Below the pieces are notes generated by a model, which had not been told where the DNA came from, did no database searches, and saw only the letters and a list, made by a program, of their open reading frames with translations. From assembly GCF_002872335.1 (NCBI RefSeq), contig NZ_NJAG01000044.1:61226-125225 (forward strand): a stretch of 64,000 nt of DNA. The letters run 5' to 3'. Source of the DNA: Siphonobacter sp. BAB-5405 (GTDB taxonomy: Bacteria; Bacteroidota; Bacteroidia; Cytophagales; Spirosomataceae). Both the position numbers and the translations under genes were made by a program. The first letter of the stretch is position 1, and every line of letters begins with the position of its first letter. Positions 38,253-46,797 of this stretch are shown here, piece after piece.

Positions 38253-39122
38253 ATGAAAAAGTTATTAGTTCTTCTTTTGCTTAGTCTGAGTATTCAACTA
38301 TACGCTCAGCGGGGAACGCTCCGCGAAAGTCTTTCCCTGTCCAGTACCACCTTGGGCCGTCCGGTGCAGTATAGTTTGTTTTTGCCCGAAGGATACGAAG
38401 CAGGCAGTCGAAAATATCCGGTTTTGTACCTGTTGCACGGTTTCGGCGATGACGAAACGGGCTGGACGCAGATGGGTGATGTAGAAACGATTGCCAGTCA
38501 GGCGATGGCTTCCGGACAGGTTCCACCCATGATCATCGTAATGCCTGATGCCGGAAAAAGCTGGTACGTGAACAGTGCAGATGGCAAAAATCGATACGAA
38601 GACTTCTTTATAAACGAGCTGATTCCCCACATTGATTCTAGCTATCGAACCCGTACGAGCAAACAGTTTCGGGCCATTGCGGGTTTGTCAATGGGCGGGC
38701 ACGGTACCCTGCTGCTGGCGAGTAAACATACCGATCTTTTTTCGGCGGCGGCTCCCCTGAGTGCGGCGATTTTCACGGATGCCGAGGTAGTGGCTATGCC
38801 CGAATCTGACTGGAAACGCCGCTTCACCAACGTATATCCTACCCAGCAAAAAGGGAAAGAACGGTTAAGTAAGGACTGGAATCAGAATTCCATTTTTAAA
38901 ATCCTGGAAACTACATCTTCGGACGCACTAAAATCCGTTCGCTTTTACGTAGATTGTGGCGATGACGATCATCTGATTAAAGGAAACATGAGTCTGCACG
39001 CAGCAATGATGGATCGGAATATTCCGCATCAGTTTCGAGTACGTGATGGAGGCCATACTTGGATTTACTGGCGATCGGCTTTGCCAGAGGTACTAAACTT
39101 TGTCAGCCAGGGGTTTCACTAA
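38253..39122 (+). CDS. Secreted esterase of the esterase D / feruloyl-esterase type
   Basis: Alpha/beta hydrolase of 289 residues; ATG at 38253 gives an ideal signal peptide (MKKLLVLLLLSLSIQLYAQ), while the frame upstream to a TTG at 38226 does not. Seen: YPVLYLLHGFGDDETGWTQM (oxyanion region), the nucleophile elbow IAGLSMGGHGTLLLA with Ser near 145, an acidic block VDCGDDDHL and the catalytic His in DGGHTWIYWRSALPEVL. This is the order of secreted feruloyl/acetyl-xylan-type esterases. The natural ester is unknown; it is not part of a glycan locus here. Confidence 0.9.
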   Translation: MKKLLVLLLLSLSIQLYAQRGTLRESLSLSSTTLGRPVQYSLFLPEGYEAGSRKYPVLYLLHGFGDDETGWTQMGDVETIASQAMASGQVPPMIIVMPDAGKSWYVNSADGKNRYEDFFINELIPHIDSSYRTRTSKQFRAIAGLSMGGHGTLLLASKHTDLFSAAAPLSAAIFTDAEVVAMPESDWKRRFTNVYPTQQKGKERLSKDWNQNSIFKILETTSSDALKSVRFYVDCGDDDHLIKGNMSLHAAMMDRNIPHQFRVRDGGHTWIYWRSALPEVLNFVSQGFH

Positions 39123-39245
39123 AAATTAGCTGAATATTTTTAACGTATATGCATTACGGTTGCGGGATGATTCTTACTCAACCGTTTCTTAAACAAATCT
39201 TGGTTTACGCCAGCCCTTGTCCCTAAAAGTCGTTATATAATCCCG

Positions 39246-40082
39246 ATGAACACCCCTAAGTCCCTGAGTTTGATGATTCGATACGCATTACTTGCATTGT
39301 TTAGCATACTGACCCTAACGGTACAGGCTCAGCAGTTTAAAGTCATTGCCTTTTATACGGCCAAAAACGATCCTGCCCATATCAGCTTTGTGCACGAAGC
39401 CAACCGCTGGTTTGCCAAAGCAGCCAAACAACACGCGTTTACGTACGATTCGACCAGCAACTGGGCCAACCTTAATGCTGGTTTTCTGGCTAATTATAAG
39501 GTAGTGATTTTCCTGGATACCCGTCCGGAAGCCCCCGCTCAGCGAAAGGCTTTTCAGACGTACATAGAAAAAGGCGGAGCTTGGCTCGGCTTTCACTTTT
39601 CGGCCTTTGCTCTAACACCCTCGAAATACCCTCAGAACTGGCCCTGGTACCACCAGCAGTTTTTAGGTTCGGGTGAATACAAAAGCAATACCTGGCGACC
39701 CACGGAGGCTGTATTACGCGTAGAAAATGCGGAACATCCGGCGACTAAAAACCTGCCTAAAACCTTTACCTCCTCGCCCAACGAGTGGTACAGCTGGAAA
39801 AATGATTTGCGGAAAAATCCAAACATTCAGATTTTACTCTCCATCGATCCGGAAAGCTTTCCCTTAGGAACGGGCCCGAAACCCAATGAAATCTGGAAAA
39901 GCGGCTATTATCCGGTCGTGTGGACAAACAAGAAATACAAAATGCTCTACGTCAACATGGGCCATAACGACCTAGATTACGAGCACAAAACCAACGAAGA
40001 ACTTTCCTTCACGTTCGAAAACGAAATTCAGAATCAGCTCATCCTGGATGGGTTATTCTGGTTGGGCGGACGGACGAAATAG
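39246..40082 (+). CDS. ThuA-like domain secreted protein
   Basis: A 278-residue exported protein with a signal peptide (ILTLTVQAQ). The body is a ThuA-like (trehalose utilisation type, class I glutamine amidotransferase-like) fold: FKVIAFYTAKNDPAHISFVH, YKVVIFLDTRPEAPAQRKAF, EKGGAWLGFHFSAF, and the closing VVWTNKKYKMLYVNMGHNDL. ThuA proteins are linked to sugar metabolism in rhizobia, but secreted Bacteroidota members are not characterised. A strong bidirectional terminator follows. Confidence 0.88.
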   Translation: MNTPKSLSLMIRYALLALFSILTLTVQAQQFKVIAFYTAKNDPAHISFVHEANRWFAKAAKQHAFTYDSTSNWANLNAGFLANYKVVIFLDTRPEAPAQRKAFQTYIEKGGAWLGFHFSAFALTPSKYPQNWPWYHQQFLGSGEYKSNTWRPTEAVLRVENAEHPATKNLPKTFTSSPNEWYSWKNDLRKNPNIQILLSIDPESFPLGTGPKPNEIWKSGYYPVVWTNKKYKMLYVNMGHNDLDYEHKTNEELSFTFENEIQNQLILDGLFWLGGRTK

Positions 40083-40095
40083 AATACCGATCCAC

Positions 40096-40127
40096 AAAAA
40101 AGGGCCTTCGTACGAAGGCCCTTTTTT
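40096..40127. terminator. Strong bidirectional terminator
   Basis: AAAAAAGGGCCTTCG followed directly by its complement CGAAGGCCCTTTTTT across TA. It sits between the convergent ThuA-like and HAD genes (14 and 10 nt from the two stops) and has an A-run and a T-run, so it works on both strands. Confidence 0.9.
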
Positions 40128-40136
40128 ATTAGTCGA

Positions 40137-40829
40137 TTATAGTAAAGTAATGCAGGCCAGGCATTCGTTGAGATGCTTAGCGGTTCGGAAATTAGGGTGT
40201 TCCAGCTTATGTTCAATCTGTTCGTGTAACCAGGTAGTATGGTAAGGAACGTGAATGGCTTGCCCACCAATGTTCAGCACGGGTAGTACATCCGATTTAA
40301 TCGAATTGCCAATCATCATAAACTCCTCGGGCTTAATATCCAGGTGCTTGATTAGTTTCAGGTAATCGGCCTCCTTCTTGTCACTCATGATTTCGATGTG
40401 GTGAAAGAAATGCTCCAGTCCGGACTTTTTAAGTTTCCGTTCCTGATCCAGCAAATCCCCCTTCGTGGCTACGACCAATCGGTAGGAATCTTTGAGCAAG
40501 GACAACGTCTGCTGCACGCCGTCCAGCAATTCGATGGGCTTTTGTAACAATTCTTTGCCGTATTCAATGGCTTTGGCGATCACTTCGGGTCGGACGTTGT
40601 AATCCGTAACCGTCAGTGCCGTCTCAATCATCGCCAGCATGAAGCCTTTCACGCCATAGCCGTAGATCGCAAGATTGGCAATTTCAGTTTTGAAAAGCTC
40701 CTGGGAAACGGTGTGATGCGGCAGAAAATCTTCCAGTAACGCACAGAATTTTCGTTCGGTTTCCTGAAAGTACGGTTCGTTTACCCAGAGGGTGTCGTCG
40801 GCATCGAAGGCAATTACTTTTAATGACAT
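40137..40829 (-). CDS. HAD-family hydrolase
   Basis: Cytoplasmic phosphatase-type protein of 230 residues. Motif I is FDADDTLW with nucleophile Asp9 and acid Asp11, motif II VVATKGD, and motif III/IV in SDKKEADYLKLI and MIGNSIKSDVLP. A helical cap occupies about residues 20-90. Substrate unknown; similar HADs act on phosphoglycolate or small sugar phosphates. It is monocistronic, sharing terminator sequences with its neighbours on each side. Confidence 0.9.
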   Translation of the reverse strand: MSLKVIAFDADDTLWVNEPYFQETERKFCALLEDFLPHHTVSQELFKTEIANLAIYGYGVKGFMLAMIETALTVTDYNVRPEVIAKAIEYGKELLQKPIELLDGVQQTLSLLKDSYRLVVATKGDLLDQERKLKKSGLEHFFHHIEIMSDKKEADYLKLIKHLDIKPEEFMMIGNSIKSDVLPVLNIGGQAIHVPYHTTWLHEQIEHKLEHPNFRTAKHLNECLACITLL

Positions 40830-40894
40830 GGCAATACGGGTAACAAGAAGGTTATAATCGATTCAAAAATAAACGGATGCCACACCAGAAAAAA

Positions 40895-40928
40895 ATCGGG
40901 GCTCATACATGAACGTATGAGCCCCGAT
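40895..40928 (-). terminator. Terminator after the GH92 gene
   Basis: ATCGGGGCTCATAC (40895-40908) and its perfect 14-bp complement (40915-40928), 6-nt loop. Read on the minus strand it is followed by a T-run (AAAAAAAT on the plus strand), 6 nt after the GH92 stop. Confidence 0.88.
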
Positions 40929-40933
40929 TCCGA

Positions 40934-43219
40934 TTATTTCCGAGCGGGTTTCGTTGACATGTAGAAGGTGAGTTTTCCACCTTTCAGCACATCCGCGTGG
41001 CTAAGTTGCCAGTTAGTAACGGGCTTGCCGTTTAGCAATACTTTCTCTACGTATACGTGTTTGTCGCTCTGGTTGATGGCTTCAATGGTAAAGGTCTGCC
41101 CGTTTTCCAGTTGAATTTTGGCATTTTTCACCAGCGGGCTACCAATCGAATACACATCCGATCCCGGAGCGACGGGGTAGAAACCCATCGACGAGAACAG
41201 GTACCAGGCACTCATCTGACCGCAGTCGTCGTTTCCGCCGAGTCCGTCGGATGTGGGCTTGTACTGCATGTTCAGAATCATCCGTACGCGGGCCTGCGTC
41301 TTCCAGGGCTGGCCCGCCCAGTTGTACAGATAAGCCACGTGGTGAGCGGGTTCATTGCCGTGAATGTATCCACCAATGATTCCTTCGCGGGTGATGTCTT
41401 CGGTTTCGGCGAAAAACTGATCGGGCAGGTGCATGGAAAACAGCGTATCGAGCCGGGCCGCGAAGATTTTCGCCCCACCCATAGCCTGCATCAGAGCCTG
41501 CGGGTCCTGGGGTACAAAGAAGCTGAAATTCCAGCTATTACCTTCAATGAATCCCTGTCCGTGCGTACTGAGCAGATCAAAGTCTTTTTTAAAGGAACCA
41601 TCCGCCAGCCGGGGACGCATGAACCGGATCGAACTGTCAAAGACGTTTTTCCAATTCTGAGCACGTTTCTGATACGTTTCGTACACATCCGTCCATCCGA
41701 GTTTCTTCGCTAGCTGAGCAATGGCCCAGTCGTCGTAGGCGTACTCCAGCGTGTTCGATACGGAAGTGCCGTTTTGTTCCGCCGGAATATATCCCCGGTC
41801 GATGTATACGCCAATGCCTTCGTAATCGCGGTGATTAGATGTAGCGATACAGGCCTCCAGGGCTTTCATGGGATCGCCCTTGTACACGCCTTTGATGATG
41901 GCATCGGCCAGTACCGAAACGCTGTGGTACCCGCTCATGCACCAGTTGTCGTTGGCGTAATGCGACCAGACGGGCAGCATTTTTAAGGTGCTTTGGTCGT
42001 AGTGCTTCATCATTGAAGCCACCATGTCGTTGTTACGACCGGGCTGCATCAAATTGAAGAAGGGGTGCAACGCCCGATAGGTATCCCACAAAGAAAAAGT
42101 CGTGTAGTTGGTGAAGCCTTCGGCTTTATGAACATTCTGATCGAGACCTTTGTACTGGCCATTGACATCCATGTAAACCGTCGGGTTAATGAAGGTGTGG
42201 TACAGTGACGTATAGAAATTGATTTTCTCGTTTTCCGAAGCTTCGATCTGGATTTTATTCAGTTCCTGATTCCACTGCAACTGAGCCTGTTTTTTGTACC
42301 CATCAAAATTCCAGTGAGTCGCTTCCGCCCGCATGTTTTCCAGAGCATTTTGCTGACTAACGGGCGAGAGTGCCATTTTCACCTTAATCTTTTCACCTTC
42401 TTGCGTATCAAAATCGAAGTGCATCCGAAGACGCTTTCCGGCGATTTCGGGGAAATTATGGTTCTGATCAAACTTCCGCCAGAAACCCCGGTATACCTGT
42501 GGCTTGTCGAAGTTCTGCTGACCGTACGATTTGAAAGGCTTGGAGAAGGTCATGGCGAAATACTCGGTCCGGGTACGAGCCCAGCCGTTGGTTTGACGGT
42601 ATCCCGTTACCAGCGTATCGTTCACCACCCGAATGTAAGTCCAGACTACTTTTTCGTCGTAGTTATAAATCCCCGCCATCATGTCCAGAATGATGTGTGA
42701 AGCGTCCGATTTTGGAAACGTATATTGATGTACGCCCACGCGGTTGGTGGCGGTCAATTCGGCCAGAATGTTGTCGTCATCCAGCTTCACCCGGTAGTAT
42801 CCAGCCTCGGCTACTTCATGGTCGTGAGAGAAGGCCGAACGAAAACCAGTTTTGGTATCGGAAGCCACGCCGGGATTCAGCTGAAGCCGTCCCTGCGTAG
42901 GCATCACCAGAAAATCGCCCAAATCCGAGTGACCCGTACCGCTGAAATGCGTATGGCTGAAACCCACAATGGTTTTGTCTTCGTACTTGTAGCCCGCACA
43001 ATATCGATACACATCACCATTATACTTACCGTTGCGTTCGTAAGAAATGGTATCCGTATCCGGACTAAGCTGGACGGCTCCGAAGGGAACTGTAGCTCCC
43101 GGAAAGGTATGGCCCATTTTTTCGGTACCAATCAGGGGGCGAACGTAGGGGACCAGATTCTGTTGAGCGTAGGAAAGAAAGAAGAGGAATTGAAATGCAA
43201 GGGTCAATAAACCTTTCAT
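40934..43219 (-). CDS. Glycoside hydrolase family 92 (exo-alpha-mannosidase)
   Basis: Exported calcium-dependent exo-alpha-mannosidase of 761 residues, the family normal length. Signal peptide MKGLLTLAFQFLFFLSYAQQ; N-terminal beta-domain with VRPLIGTEKMGHTFPGATVP and VGFSHTHFSGTGHSD; (alpha/alpha)6 domain with FSLWDTYRALHPF, DNWCMSGYHSVSVLADAI, IHGNEPAHHVAYLYNW and the hallmark GLGGNDDCGQMSAWYLFSSM near residue 660. GH92 enzymes remove mannose from N-glycans or mannans. It is not in a SusCD cluster; it has its own terminator and a 170-bp divergent promoter region. Confidence 0.95.
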   Translation of the reverse strand: MKGLLTLAFQFLFFLSYAQQNLVPYVRPLIGTEKMGHTFPGATVPFGAVQLSPDTDTISYERNGKYNGDVYRYCAGYKYEDKTIVGFSHTHFSGTGHSDLGDFLVMPTQGRLQLNPGVASDTKTGFRSAFSHDHEVAEAGYYRVKLDDDNILAELTATNRVGVHQYTFPKSDASHIILDMMAGIYNYDEKVVWTYIRVVNDTLVTGYRQTNGWARTRTEYFAMTFSKPFKSYGQQNFDKPQVYRGFWRKFDQNHNFPEIAGKRLRMHFDFDTQEGEKIKVKMALSPVSQQNALENMRAEATHWNFDGYKKQAQLQWNQELNKIQIEASENEKINFYTSLYHTFINPTVYMDVNGQYKGLDQNVHKAEGFTNYTTFSLWDTYRALHPFFNLMQPGRNNDMVASMMKHYDQSTLKMLPVWSHYANDNWCMSGYHSVSVLADAIIKGVYKGDPMKALEACIATSNHRDYEGIGVYIDRGYIPAEQNGTSVSNTLEYAYDDWAIAQLAKKLGWTDVYETYQKRAQNWKNVFDSSIRFMRPRLADGSFKKDFDLLSTHGQGFIEGNSWNFSFFVPQDPQALMQAMGGAKIFAARLDTLFSMHLPDQFFAETEDITREGIIGGYIHGNEPAHHVAYLYNWAGQPWKTQARVRMILNMQYKPTSDGLGGNDDCGQMSAWYLFSSMGFYPVAPGSDVYSIGSPLVKNAKIQLENGQTFTIEAINQSDKHVYVEKVLLNGKPVTNWQLSHADVLKGGKLTFYMSTKPARK

Positions 43220-43390
43220 CGAGCTTTTTTTGCACGAATATACGTCTGAATCAGATTCAGGTACGTAGAAAGGCTAAAAGGGATGGTTATTAAGAATGCA
43301 AGGCACCTTTTTTGCCGTGAGTTGAGCTAAAAAATTGGCATTCTTTTTTATTGCCTTCTTGCGGAGTCTAAACTGTTACTTCAGCCACCT

Positions 43391-44049
43391 ATGAAAAAGT
43401 TTTTTCGGGAAAACGGATTGTCGTTAATCCTGGCCCTTATTACTCTCCTTACCTTATTGGCTCACCTGCTTACGGGATGGCAGGATTTAAATAATGAACG
43501 ACAGGATTTTGGCCAAACCCACTTACGCTGGGTGAGTACTTCGGCAGTGGCCATTGCATAGAATCGGTTTTTGAAAATTGGGAAAGCGAATTTCTCCAGA
43601 TGGCCTTGTACGTATTGCTGACGGTATCGCTGTACCAAAAGGGCTCGTCCGAATCCAAAAGCCTGACCGAAGAGGAGGAAGTAGACCGCGAACCTTCGCC
43701 GACCCGTGCAGGAGCACCCTGGCCCGTCCGGAAAGGGGGCTGGGTAGTCAAGTTATATCAGAATTCCCTGAGTCTGGCTTTTTTCGTACTCTTTGGACTA
43801 TCGTTTGTGTTACACGCCATTGGTGGGGTACAGGCCCACAATGAAGAGCAGCAGCTACAGGGGAAAGCCGACTTTATGAGCTTAGGTGAATTTCTGGGAT
43901 CGAGTGAGTTCTGGTTTCAATCGTTTCAGAACTGGCAGAGTGAGTTCCTATCGGTATTTTCTATCGTAGTCCTGTCCATCTTCCTACGGCAAAAAGGCTC
44001 ACCTGAATCAAAACCCGTTGATGCTCCGCATCAGGAGACGGGCAATTAG
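43391..44049 (+). pseudogene. DUF6766-family membrane protein, broken by a -1 frameshift
   Basis: Starts at ATG 43391 with MKKFFRENGLSLILALITLL, the usual start of this family. The frame reads ahead to THLRW and then stops at 43558-43560. Adding one G to the GGG at 43530-43532 joins RWGEYFGSGHCIESVFENWE and continues to 44049, giving a 219-residue protein with internal duplication (two copies of the E-FLxS/G-xxF-xxNWxSEFL pattern) and FFVLFGLSFVLHAIGG. Function unknown; a membrane protein often found with other small stress-type genes. Its end overlaps the convergent DUF1206 gene by 4 nt. Sequencing error is likely. Confidence 0.8.
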
Positions 44050-44885
44050 CAGGCCTGCGAAGACGTCGTTTTGATGGGGAAACACCGGGCCATGGCCAGC
44101 ATAAATAGGGCCATACAGGTTAAGCCAATGGCGGTAGTCATTTGAATCCACTGCCCGCCGGGAAAAGCTTGTAGTGATTTGATGAGGTCGTCCATGTTCA
44201 TGACCCAGTGCGGGTTTTCTTTCCAGGCCCCTTTAATCAGGTACCAGCTCGTAGAGGCCAGTATGCCACCCACGGTCAGGAAGCCCACCAGATTACACAC
44301 CCAAAGAAAGCCATGGAGCCACGTAGGGAAAGCCTCTTTATTTAGACTCTTGTAGACAGTGCCTGAAATGCCTTTGTACATCTGTAATCCCGCCCAGAGC
44401 ATCAGAAAAACACCCACGAGGATAATGAGCCAGTCCCCGCCCTTGACCATTAGTATCTTGGAAACCCAAAGCTGCTTCTGATTTTGATCATCCGCCTGTC
44501 CCATTAAAAGTTTTACTGCCGTTATACCCAGACTTGTATACGTAAGACCGCTGAGGAAATAATTTAACCGATAAATCCACCCTAGTACACCTTTGCCCTT
44601 CTTATACGGATCAAAATAAATTTCAGCCATCCGCCAGACGGTATGCCCCGCTAAGGATAGGGCCATTAAGACTAACACTACGGCTCCCACGTCGGTTTTG
44701 ATGAATTCCTGCAAAACGGCTTTTCGTCCGGGATCCGGGCCTCGTTGCCCCAGAGCAAATTGGATGGCAAAGAAAGCGACGCAACCGTATAAAATTCCTT
44801 TGGTTAAATAACTAAGTCGGGTTAAACTGGCAACGGTTTGTTCCCAGGTACGCGGACTCGTTTTCGTTTGGGCAATGGCTTCCAT
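44046..44885 (-). CDS. DUF1206 integral membrane protein
   Basis: A 279-residue protein with six membrane helices arranged as three related two-helix units, as in DUF1206: SLTRLSYLTKGILYGCVAFF, IYRLNYFLSGLTYTSLGITA and WLHGFLWVCNLVGFLTVGGI each open a unit, and each ends in a helix with a following amphipathic stretch (DPYKKGKGVLG, LQMYKGISGTVYKS). Function unknown. It follows a stress-type gene pair transcribed in the same direction but has a terminator between them. Confidence 0.88.
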   Translation of the reverse strand: MEAIAQTKTSPRTWEQTVASLTRLSYLTKGILYGCVAFFAIQFALGQRGPDPGRKAVLQEFIKTDVGAVVLVLMALSLAGHTVWRMAEIYFDPYKKGKGVLGWIYRLNYFLSGLTYTSLGITAVKLLMGQADDQNQKQLWVSKILMVKGGDWLIILVGVFLMLWAGLQMYKGISGTVYKSLNKEAFPTWLHGFLWVCNLVGFLTVGGILASTSWYLIKGAWKENPHWVMNMDDLIKSLQAFPGGQWIQMTTAIGLTCMALFMLAMARCFPIKTTSSQAC

Positions 44886-44912
44886 GCTTCGGGTTTAAAG
44901 TTCACTAGACCC

Positions 44913-44945
44913 AAAAAAGGCTAACTCGATCGGTTAGCCTTTTTT
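44913..44945. terminator. Bidirectional terminator between the DUF1206 and YsnF/AvaK genes
   Basis: AAAAAAGGCTAAC, loop TCGATCG, GTTAGCCTTTTTT: a 13-bp stem including the A/T flanks. It lies 31 nt downstream of the YsnF/AvaK stop on the minus strand and upstream of the DUF1206 start. Confidence 0.85.
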
Positions 44946-44975
44946 GAGTTAATCCTGTATTGCATTTGCAGGCTG

Positions 44976-45854
44976 TTAAAGATTACGAGACACCCCACGT
45001 TCATCCGTATTCAGCGTATCGACGTCTACTTCCGTATGACGGACCGTATCACGGACGGTTTCTACGTGTTCATCCACTTCTTTGCCTAAGGTAACTTCTT
45101 CCACGACCCGGGCTTCTTTCGAAACAACGGGTACTTCGGCGTGTTCAACCACATCGATCTGGCCTTCCTGGAACGTTGCAAAATCCGCATCAGTAGCCGG
45201 ACGGTCCACGGGGGTACGGTTTACTACCACGCGTTCCTGACGCAGACGGACGTTTTCTTCAACCGGTCGCTCCACGATACGGCTGCGGAGGCGGGCTCCA
45301 CCCGTTTCAATGCTACGTTTGCCTACCTGCAGATTCTCTTCAATGACCTTGGCAGAAGCGGCCTGGTTGTCGGCAGTAAATTCATCCCTCACAATGTCAG
45401 CGTTTGAATGAGGCTGTAAGGGATCAACCGTTAATGAATCTTCCGTAGGTTGATAGTCAGCCGGGTAGGGCGTTGAACCGGTAGCCGTAGTGGCTACGTA
45501 GCCATATTCGTTGGCTTTTTCGTCGATATCCACGGCTCCGTGTTCATCCAGAATATCCGAAGCCAGACGAGCCTGTACATCCGATGCATTGTGTACCGTG
45601 ACAATCGAACCCCGACGGGCTACGTGTGAATATTTGTCGGCATCATCGGTATCGCTACCAAAAAGCGATTTGAAGAAATTACCGATGCCTGTGTCATTAT
45701 CGCTTTCGTGTGCGGTAGTCGTAGCGTCTACGCTACCCGTAGCTGAAGCGGAGATATCTACGTTTTCTTCTGAAAATCCGCGTTGGATGAGTTGAGCAGC
45801 AGCCGTTTGTGCTTGCAGGGCCGTATCAAACAGGCCAATAACAGTCTTTGACAT
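44976..45854 (-). CDS. General-stress-type protein with YsnF/AvaK (DUF2382) domain
   Basis: A 292-residue soluble, very acidic protein. The N-terminal part (about 1-100: KTVIGLFDTALQAQTAAAQL, GSIVTVHNASDVQARLASDIL) resembles the YflT/GsiB-type heat-inducible domain; the C-terminal part (about 165-285) is the YsnF/AvaK domain with VIEENLQVGKRSIETGGARL, VRLRQERVVVNRTPVDRPA and EVPVVSKEARVVEEV. Such proteins respond to general stress or drying in cyanobacteria, Bacilli and Bacteroidota; the molecular role is unknown. A second DUF2382 gene lies just upstream on the same strand. Confidence 0.9.
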   Translation of the reverse strand: MSKTVIGLFDTALQAQTAAAQLIQRGFSEENVDISASATGSVDATTTAHESDNDTGIGNFFKSLFGSDTDDADKYSHVARRGSIVTVHNASDVQARLASDILDEHGAVDIDEKANEYGYVATTATGSTPYPADYQPTEDSLTVDPLQPHSNADIVRDEFTADNQAASAKVIEENLQVGKRSIETGGARLRSRIVERPVEENVRLRQERVVVNRTPVDRPATDADFATFQEGQIDVVEHAEVPVVSKEARVVEEVTLGKEVDEHVETVRDTVRHTEVDVDTLNTDERGVSRNL

Positions 45855-45904
45855 GATTCTTACATTTGGGTTGTGATGGAATTTTTTTACGATGAATACG
45901 AAAT

Positions 45905-46345
45905 CTATGCTTCCGGACCAGTACTACGCGTAATTACAATTTCTTCCTGCCGCAGCACGACGGGCTGGTGAGTAGTAGTCTGTACTTCTTCTTTGGTGAT
46001 ACGAACTTCTTCCACCAGTACCAGGCGTTTAACAAGGATTTCCTTCACGACCGGCACGATCATGGTTTCACCTTCGTACCGTACCGCTGGAGGCGTATCA
46101 ATGTATTGGTTGATGGGTACGCGTTCTACCTTTACCTGTTGCTGCGTAAGGGGAAGTTCCACAAGTTCTTCGCGTTCGTGCACACGTTTACTTACGGTTA
46201 CTCGACCCGTTTCTTCCAGCTGCGTATCAACCTTCAGCTGTTCTTCGATTACCGGCAAAACCACGGGACGCGGGCCGGATTCATTCGTTACGGAAGGATT
46301 AGTGTTCGTATTCATCAGGTCTATCAGGGGTAAAATTCGTTCCAT
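45905..46345 (-). CDS. YsnF/AvaK (DUF2382) domain protein
   Basis: A 146-residue protein consisting of little more than one DUF2382 domain: VLPVIEEQLKVDTQLEETGR, VTVSKRVHEREELVELP, VKVERVPINQYIDTPPAVRY and EEVRITKEEVQTTTHQPVVL. An in-frame ATG at 46315 (MNTNTNPS) is an alternative start. It lies 50 bp upstream of the larger YsnF/AvaK gene in the same direction, so the two are probably co-expressed. Function unknown beyond association with stress. Confidence 0.88.
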   Translation of the reverse strand: MERILPLIDLMNTNTNPSVTNESGPRPVVLPVIEEQLKVDTQLEETGRVTVSKRVHEREELVELPLTQQQVKVERVPINQYIDTPPAVRYEGETMIVPVVKEILVKRLVLVEEVRITKEEVQTTTHQPVVLRQEEIVITRSTGPEA

Positions 46346-46797
46346 TAGCCTTCGTAGGAGACTATACGTTCAATTTTAAGAAATTAACACCCCAAATGTT
46401 ACCGTCTTAGGGAGCGGGCTTCACAGCCCGAAAGAAATTTCGGTAAAACATTTAGTATCAGCCATGTTTCGCTAGTGTCAGACCAAACGTTTCGAACGTT
46501 GGTACTTTTTACTCAGGATACTGGGACGCGGGGGTGAGGCACTGATCAACCCTGTAGCCCGCCTAGAGGAAACCTTTCTACACATTCTCATTTATGAGGC
46601 TTTGAAAGGGTCACTGATGGTCTGAAATGCCTATTGAATGCGGCTGGCTACACTTTTTAGCATACTCATTTACAGTGACTTGGGCAGTAAACGTAAAGTA
46701 GGATTTTATGCTTAGTGTACTTCTTCTAAATGCATAAATCACACTACACAATTACCAACGGTCTATAGCGTATAGCCATTCCAATAATTTTAAACGT
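46346..46797. other. 450-bp divergent intergenic region
   Basis: Between the stress-type genes (minus) and a glycosyltransferase gene (plus). No coding frame. It contains a short hairpin CGGGCT-TCAC-AGCCCG near 46415-46430 and an imperfect palindrome ACCAAACGTTTCGAACGTTGGT near 46492-46513 that could be a regulator site. Nothing decisive. Confidence 0.5.

Noticed and set aside
41057-41713. 218-codon plus-strand frame inside the GH92 gene
   Set aside because: Antisense to a full-length GH92 enzyme; no recognisable protein.
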